From contig OX419762.1 of the NCBI GenBank assembly GCA_948567375.1, positions 23,762,608 to 23,826,607 of the forward strand: a stretch of DNA of 64,000 bases, read 5' to 3'. Position numbers and translations under genes: made by a program. Below the pieces are notes generated by a model, which saw nothing but the letters and a program-made list of their open reading frames with translations, was not told the DNA's origin and did not search any database. Origin of the DNA: Lunularia cruciata. Its lineage: Eukaryota; Streptophyta; Marchantiopsida; Lunulariales; Lunulariaceae. Positions 58,915 to 64,000 of this stretch are shown here, piece after piece (the first letter of the stretch is position 1; the number at the start of each line of letters is the position of its first letter).

Positions 58915-60743
58915 ATAGGGGCTCTAATGTTGATGTTTAAACCCAAGCAAACCACTTATGTGATGAAGTAGCAAGTTGTCTTTTTCCATCAGATGTTTGT
59001 GGGAGAAAAGGTGAACTAGGTCTGGTGTTTTCACTAAAATTTAAGGATGATACACCTCCACATTACTTTGTTTTGTTTGTAGTGCATCTCTATCTTAGGT
59101 TGAATCTTTTTTATTGTGGAAGAGAAGAAGATGATGATGTCGTATTTCCACCCAAATCTATGTTGAGATGCAGATGTAGATGAGCAATTTTACATAAGGT
59201 AGATCTAAGGAAGCAACAAAGACTTTGCTAGAATGGGATGAGAAAGACTTCTATCAATATCCATTCCAAAGCCAAAGTCAATGAAGAGGAGTCAACCTAA
59301 GAAAGTAGTATCCCCAATTCAATTAAGAAAAATGAGGAGACTGAACCCAAGGTATGAGGTGGTAGTGGACTTGTTGTCAAGGGTAGAGTTTGAAGAAGAA
59401 GTTGAGTCTAAGAGCAAGACTTTAAAGGAAGAAGAAGATGAACCCATGATGCATAGTAAGGAGTCAAGCAAGAGTAAAGGAGAGCCCAAGGTTTAGCAGT
59501 TAGGGGAAGAAGGGGTTGGAGAAGATGATCGGGAGTTGCATGAACAAATTGAATGTATGGAAAGTGGAGATAACAAGTACTTGGAGTTGCCCAAGGTGGA
59601 TATCTCAGAGGAAGGTGAAGAAAAGCCAAGGTTGGAATTCCAGAAAGGAATGAGATGAAAGAGAAGTTTGTAGCTTGCAATTGCAAGAGCGAGTAGAGCC
59701 AAAGAAGACAAAGAAAGCTTAGAAGAGGCTAGTTTGAAGGTAAGAAAATCAAGACTTTGGGGCAAGGTACCAAAGAACATGTCAAAGCCAAGGACCAAGA
59801 ACAAAAAATTGAAGTGGAAGAGTACAGAGGAGTGGAGTATTTATCCAAGATCATTAGTTCTTCTTTATTGTAGTTGAAGAAGAAGAAGGAGGATTTGAAG
59901 AAAGACCATCCGGAGGTGAAGGATGATTTGCAAGTAGTGAAATATCTAAGTGAGGGGATCTTGGAGTTGAAAGAGAAGTTAACACAAGGGGAAGAGAAAG
60001 CCAAAGTACTTCAAGTTGATGTGGTACTTTGGAAGCAGAGTTTTAAGAATTTGCAAGCAAATTGAGAAGCAAGAGAGTGATCTAAAATGTCAAGAAGAAG
60101 AAGTTGAAGGACCAAAAGGTGGCATTCAAGAAACTAAAGGGAGAATTCAATGAAGTGCAAATTGAGGGAATACACTCAAAGGCACTTGTGGTGGTAAGTA
60201 AACAAGAGTTGGAGAGATTGAGATTGGTTACGGTGGAGAATGATTGAGCTTGGCAACAAGAGTTGGCAAGTAAAGATTGATCAGGAATGCAAATGCTTGC
60301 TTTTTTGCTACAAAGAAGAGAAGGAAGAATTGAAGGTGGAGTTTGAGGAGGAGTTGATGATGTATTAGAATGAGTTGGAAGCAAAGAGAGCTTGGGAGGA
60401 GTTAATTCTGAGGAAGACATGAAGATCAGTAGAAGAGATCATTGGGATGATGAAGGCAATGTTGAGTATTGAAGTAAAAGTAAAGTTGGAGGAAGCAAGG
60501 TTGCATGAGTTGAAGTTGCTAGTGCATGAGATGAGGAAGAGGAAGGCAAAGGACATTAAATTGAATAATCTTTTGATTTGCTTGAGAAATAGAGTAGATA
60601 TGAAAATAAGTGAAGTAGGAGAAAATGTGTGTCTCAGATTAGACCTAATTAGATCAGAATTAGATGGAATTTGTAATAGAGTGAAGGAGGAAACCCAATG
60701 TAAAGTAGTTGAAGTAGGAGTACAAGTGACTCTAGATGAGTAA
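58915..60743 (+). pseudogene. LTR gene of copy J, second part
   Basis: Plus strand, after K. Globular-domain end (tatgtgatgaagtagcaagt, then HFHP-like region near 59140), linker 59281-59496, coiled coil 59874-60065 and 60300-60743 ending near the tail at about 60750. Diverged and broken. Confidence 0.55.
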
Positions 60744-61702
60744 CCTGAGTCATTTTAAGAAATTAGAGTAGAGCAGAAGAAAGAAATTAGCATACTAAAG
60801 AATTCAGTCACAATCCAAACCAAAGATTTGATAGAAGAAGAAATAGCAATAATAACCCAAAGTGCAACAGGAAATTGTAGATAATTTGGGTGTAGGAGCT
60901 AAAGTAGAAGTAATCATCAAATTGATTAACTATAAGAGGTAGATATGAAGAAGTGGACTTACACTTTGGATGTGTAGATTATAAGTAGCAATTGAAGTAG
61001 TTTAGGTAGCTTAGATAACTATTGAGTGCATTGCCTATTTAAAGGATGCATTGTAGTCTATTATATTCATTGTTCATAGTTTTGAAGTTGAGTAAAGCAA
61101 AGTGTTGTAACATAATGCTCATCATTTCAGCTTACTTCCAAGTATCAATCCTATATGTGTGTTTGTGAGTATTTGGAGAAGTTTGATTTGCACCCAATGA
61201 GGGATAGATGTTGGATTCTATAATGCTAATGTTCATTTTGTGTGTTTGATCCTGAGTAGAATACAATAAACGCAATGGCTTGATGAGTTTATGAAGAATT
61301 GTAGCGTTGGCAATATTTTGTAATTGTGATCATAGTGTTGGGTTGATGCAAAGCAATTTTGATTGAGGAAGTTGTGCCTTTAGTGGAGGGATGGAACACA
61401 ATTTTGAGGCAAAGTTATTTTGTGGTGAACTAGCCTTCTTTGGGAGAACTGAATCATCACAAGCAATATTAATTTGGAAAGGATTTGAAGAATTGTAGTT
61501 ACAAGTGTTGCTAATTTATGACAAGTTTGCAAGTTGAGAACTTGTTACTCTCTTCTAGGTGTGGTTTCTACCCAAGAGGCTAAAGACACAATCAAGAAGA
61601 GCTATTTGTAACATTTTACTTCATATTTGACCATCTTTGACTAGTATCTCAATGGAACAAACAATAACTTACCGGAAAAGTGATACTTGTTGAGTTGTCA
61701 TA

Positions 61703-62815
61703 GAGCCTAAACACTTGGATGAAGCCATGCATTTGGTTGAGCGCTTTGATTCCTTGCTTGTGACAACTTGGTCTCAACCTCAACCTTCATAGAACCTACC
61801 AACACACTACACGGGTGGAGGAGTCAACACCAATAGAGATTAATGCCTTTCAATAAAGACCACTTGGCATTGTAGATAGAGAAAGATTATGACAAAATAC
61901 TGGTTTTTTTTATTGTCACCAAATTGGACATTCATTGCTAAATGTCCACTCAAGAATGTGCAACCTTGACAAATTGTCCAAATGGAGTTTGTGGAGCATG
62001 ATGATCAAGGAAATATGGAATCCCAATAGGAGAATTTGAGCTACCCATTGGGAACTTATTAGTTCCAATGGGATTGAAGGTTCAACTCATGGAAGTTTGC
62101 TTCACTTGCAAGGTATGATATTTGATTGTCATTGTAGAATTTTGGTTGATTCTAGAAGTTCAAAGAATTGCATGTCCATGCAATTAGTAAAGGAATTAGG
62201 TGTTCCTATCAACTCCTAGCGTACCTTTGATTTACAAAGAGTACAACCACTTAAGTTTGCTTCTTTGGCAGTTAGTTTATTTTATATAATTCTTAGAATG
62301 GCTTTACAGATGGAAGAAGTTAATAATTGGAAGTAGATTAATGATGGCAGATGGTAGTAAGGGTTTTTCATTTTGTACCTTACATCTTGATACATTTAAG
62401 ATTGAGAAGGAGTATTTGGAGTACATGAGGTTTGTAGTGGCACCTCTACGCTATGATGTCATTCTAGGTTTACCTTGGCATGAATGACATAAGCTTCAAT
62501 TTGATCAGACCCAACTACATATTCAAGTATAATACCAAGGTAAGAATTACCAATAACATTCTTTGACATCTTTGATTAAGACACCTAAGAACAGTCAATC
62601 CCAAGATGGGAAGGTTTTAACAAAGTAGCCATAGGGCAAGCTTTGGAGGAAAATATTCCTATTTTTGCAATGTGGATCAAGCCAATTTTGCATGGAGAAT
62701 ATGATGAGGGCCAAACACCTCATCAAACAATGGTTGATCAAATAGTTCAAGAGTTTGCATATGTGGTTCCAAATGATCTACCAAAGGGATTGCAATTCAA
62801 TTGTGGTAGAGACGT
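61703..62815 (+). mobile_element. Element 4, gag end, zinc knuckle, protease and RT start
   Basis: Continues 40043-40480. LDEAMHLVERFDSLL (61715-61765), a CHQIGHSLLNC-like zinc knuckle (about 61920-61955), a protease loop LVDSRSSKNCMSMQL (about 62150-62190), then YDVILGLPWHE (62450-62485). The start of RT is FAYVVPNDLPKGLQFNCGRD (62643-62815). The PNDLPKGL motif is typical of Ty3/gypsy RT onset. It is cut by LTR L at 62816. Old, with many stops. Confidence 0.75.
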
Positions 62816-64000
62816 TGTGGTACCCACATTTTTTTGTTTTTCTGCGTTTATTAGTGTTTAAGAGAAGAAGTAAGCACTAGAAGTCAAATTGCAGACAAAG
62901 AATGGACGGAAGTAACTTCGGAGGACATCCGAAGAAGACGACATTGATCCGATAATGGAGGTACTTGGAAAAGGAGTACAACGGAAAAAGTCAAAAGGCG
63001 CAGAAGATACAAAGACCATTTAATAACCTTGGTACGTGGCAAGAAAGTACATTTCAAGAAACAGCTGAGGCAGGAGAAGCATGTCTTGATAGTCACCGGG
63101 ATTTGCACGCAGAAGAGAGAAGGTTGAATTTGAAATTGACTAAAGAATGATTGCAATTCGGGGTAATATAAGATTGCGACTGCGCAGGGACAAGTTGAAT
63201 GTGCCAAGTAAATTTCCAATCCCTTTGAGTAGTTGTCCTGTAGTAATGCGTGTCCAGAAGCCCATCAAGAGTGAAATTTTCCAAAATCCCGAGGGAGTAA
63301 GAGTGTCTCGTCCAAGAGAGGGTATCATCTTCCAGCATCATAGAACAAGAGAACAGATTATGGCAAAGAAGGTGGCCAATGCGCTGGTGGTGCGAGGTTT
63401 TGCAATTCAAAGATTAGATGTAAAAGCTAGAATTGAAGTCTTGACTAGACTTTGTATTACTTTCTTAGCATGGAACTGGAATTTCAGTTTCCCAAGAGTG
63501 ATGGCAAAGATAGCTACCAGTAATTGTGAGGAGGGTCTCGAGGTGGAAGGGAAGAGAGGAAATCTGGCTCAATGGACTAAGTCGGATTGGAGGTTAGTAT
63601 TAGGGAGAGAAGCCAAAGAGCCGATGGGGATCACCTTCTATCGGAAGTATGATGTTGCAAAAGAGACGGTGGAAATTCACAATTCATTTTTTGCTCCAAG
63701 AACGACGAATGGATACAAGGTGGAGTCGTATCGGGATCCAATTTGGAGAAGCATCATGGGAGCAATGATGGCCATGTTAAAGCCAGAGCAAACTACATAT
63801 GTGAACATGCAACAAGCCATATTCTTCCACCAAATGTTAGCAGGAGTTCCGGTGAATTGGGCAAAGTGCTTTCACCACCAAACGAGGCAAATGGTGATCA
63901 ATTGGCAAACAAGTTCTCCACCACATTATTTTGCACCGTTTGCAGCACACTTCTACTTTGGGTTGAACCTGCTGACAGAAGAGGAGCGTCATCGTATGGT
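62816..64000 (+). mobile_element. gypsy1-type LTR, copy L (right end outside window)
   Basis: Starts TGTGGTACCCACATTTTTTTG at 62816 inside element 4 RT. The left flank GACGT (62811-62815) is the expected target duplication. The first ~330 bases are diverged leader; from 63147 the LTR gene is open. This is a distinct subfamily, apparently the least damaged in the coding part seen. Confidence 0.85.
63147..64000 (+). CDS. LTR gene of copy L, open to window end (partial)
   Basis: ATG at 63147 opens a frame with no stop for 284 codons to the window edge. The N-terminus is basic (IRGNIRLRRDKLNVPSKFP). An internal ATG at 63246 is in frame. The globular domain follows: AIQRLDVKARIEVLTRLCIT, FLAWNWNFSFPRVM, GKRGNLAQWTKSDWRLVL, NGYKVESYRDP, MLKPEQTTYV, QQAIFFHQML, PVNWAKCFHHQTRQMV, SPPHYFAPFAAHFYFGLNLL. 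By eye about half the residues match the copy at 27606 while nucleotide identity is much lower. The earliest in-frame ATG was chosen. It may continue into the linker and coiled coil. Function unknown. Confidence 0.75.
   Translation, partial: MIAIRGNIRLRLRRDKLNVPSKFPIPLSSCPVVMRVQKPIKSEIFQNPEGVRVSRPREGIIFQHHRTREQIMAKKVANALVVRGFAIQRLDVKARIEVLTRLCITFLAWNWNFSFPRVMAKIATSNCEEGLEVEGKRGNLAQWTKSDWRLVLGREAKEPMGITFYRKYDVAKETVEIHNSFFAPRTTNGYKVESYRDPIWRSIMGAMMAMLKPEQTTYVNMQQAIFFHQMLAGVPVNWAKCFHHQTRQMVINWQTSSPPHYFAPFAAHFYFGLNLLTEEERHRM

Larger units (their letters stand above)
40481..61702 (+). mobile_element. gypsy1-type LTR, copy J, interrupted by K
   Basis: Starts at about 40481 (AGTGGTACTAACATTTTTTG, first base changed from T). 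It runs to 41405, is cut by K (41406-58909), resumes at 58910 and ends GAGTTGTCATA at 61702. The flanks AAGCT (40476-40480) and GAGCC (61703-61707) match at only three of five positions. The element 4 gag reading continues across the gap, which supports the insertion. Diverged subfamily; net length about 3.7 kb. Confidence 0.75.

Noticed and set aside
1-64000. CRISPR arrays, tRNA or rRNA genes, bacterial operons
   Set aside because: No regularly spaced short repeats, no tRNA cloverleaf beyond PBS complements, no rRNA-like sequence.

Overview
The window is plant nuclear DNA from a repeat-rich, large genome. I see no host gene, tRNA, rRNA, CRISPR array or bacterial signal. Almost everything is LTR retrotransposon sequence of the plant Ty3/gypsy type: gag, protease, RT, RNase H, integrase order, plant tRNA-Asp and tRNA-Glu primer-binding sites, and 5-bp target duplications. 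The degree of nesting would fit a gymnosperm or another large-genome plant, but the sequence alone does not prove the taxon.

The dominant family is called gypsy1 here. Its one complete copy, 41596-55263 on the minus strand, has unusually long LTRs of about 3.7-3.8 kb. Each LTR carries a gene-like reading frame of about 850 codons upstream of the inferred retroviral promoter, that is, inside U3. The frame has a conserved N-terminal globular domain, a Lys/Arg/Glu-rich acidic middle, a long coiled coil and a short conserved tail. I count 16 gypsy1-type LTR copies in the window. Seven (9812-16988, 12324-15705, 24242-28018, 4317-5975, 35981-37882, 41406-58909, 40481-61702) have both ends here and look like solo LTRs, so the LTR gene is spread as free-standing copies.

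Layout. 1-18963 is a second element type, gypsy2 copy B (minus, left end outside the window). It is split by LTR D (which holds E and the chain C, B, A) and by LTR #1 (which holds LTR #2). 18964-19613 and 31217-31997 are halves of an old third element (plus). Gypsy2 copy A (19614-31216, minus, both LTRs present) is inserted between them and itself holds a solo gypsy1 LTR (24242-28018, perfect TTGGC duplication). 31998-33955 is a truncated gypsy1-like LTR. 33956-35447 is unassigned. 35448-40042 is LTR H containing short LTR I. 40043-40480 and 61703-62815 are halves of a fourth element (plus), split by LTR J, which is split by LTR K, which is split by the complete gypsy1 element. LTR L starts at 62816; its reading frame is open from 63147 to the window end.

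Working together: the complete gypsy1 element has PBS, gag with three zinc knuckles, protease, RT, RNase H, integrase and polypurine tract in proper order. It is inactive as read, with five in-frame TGA codons and one frameshift. The LTR gene is the unexplained component. Its protein pattern persists across very diverged LTR subfamilies, which suggests selection for a function still to be found.
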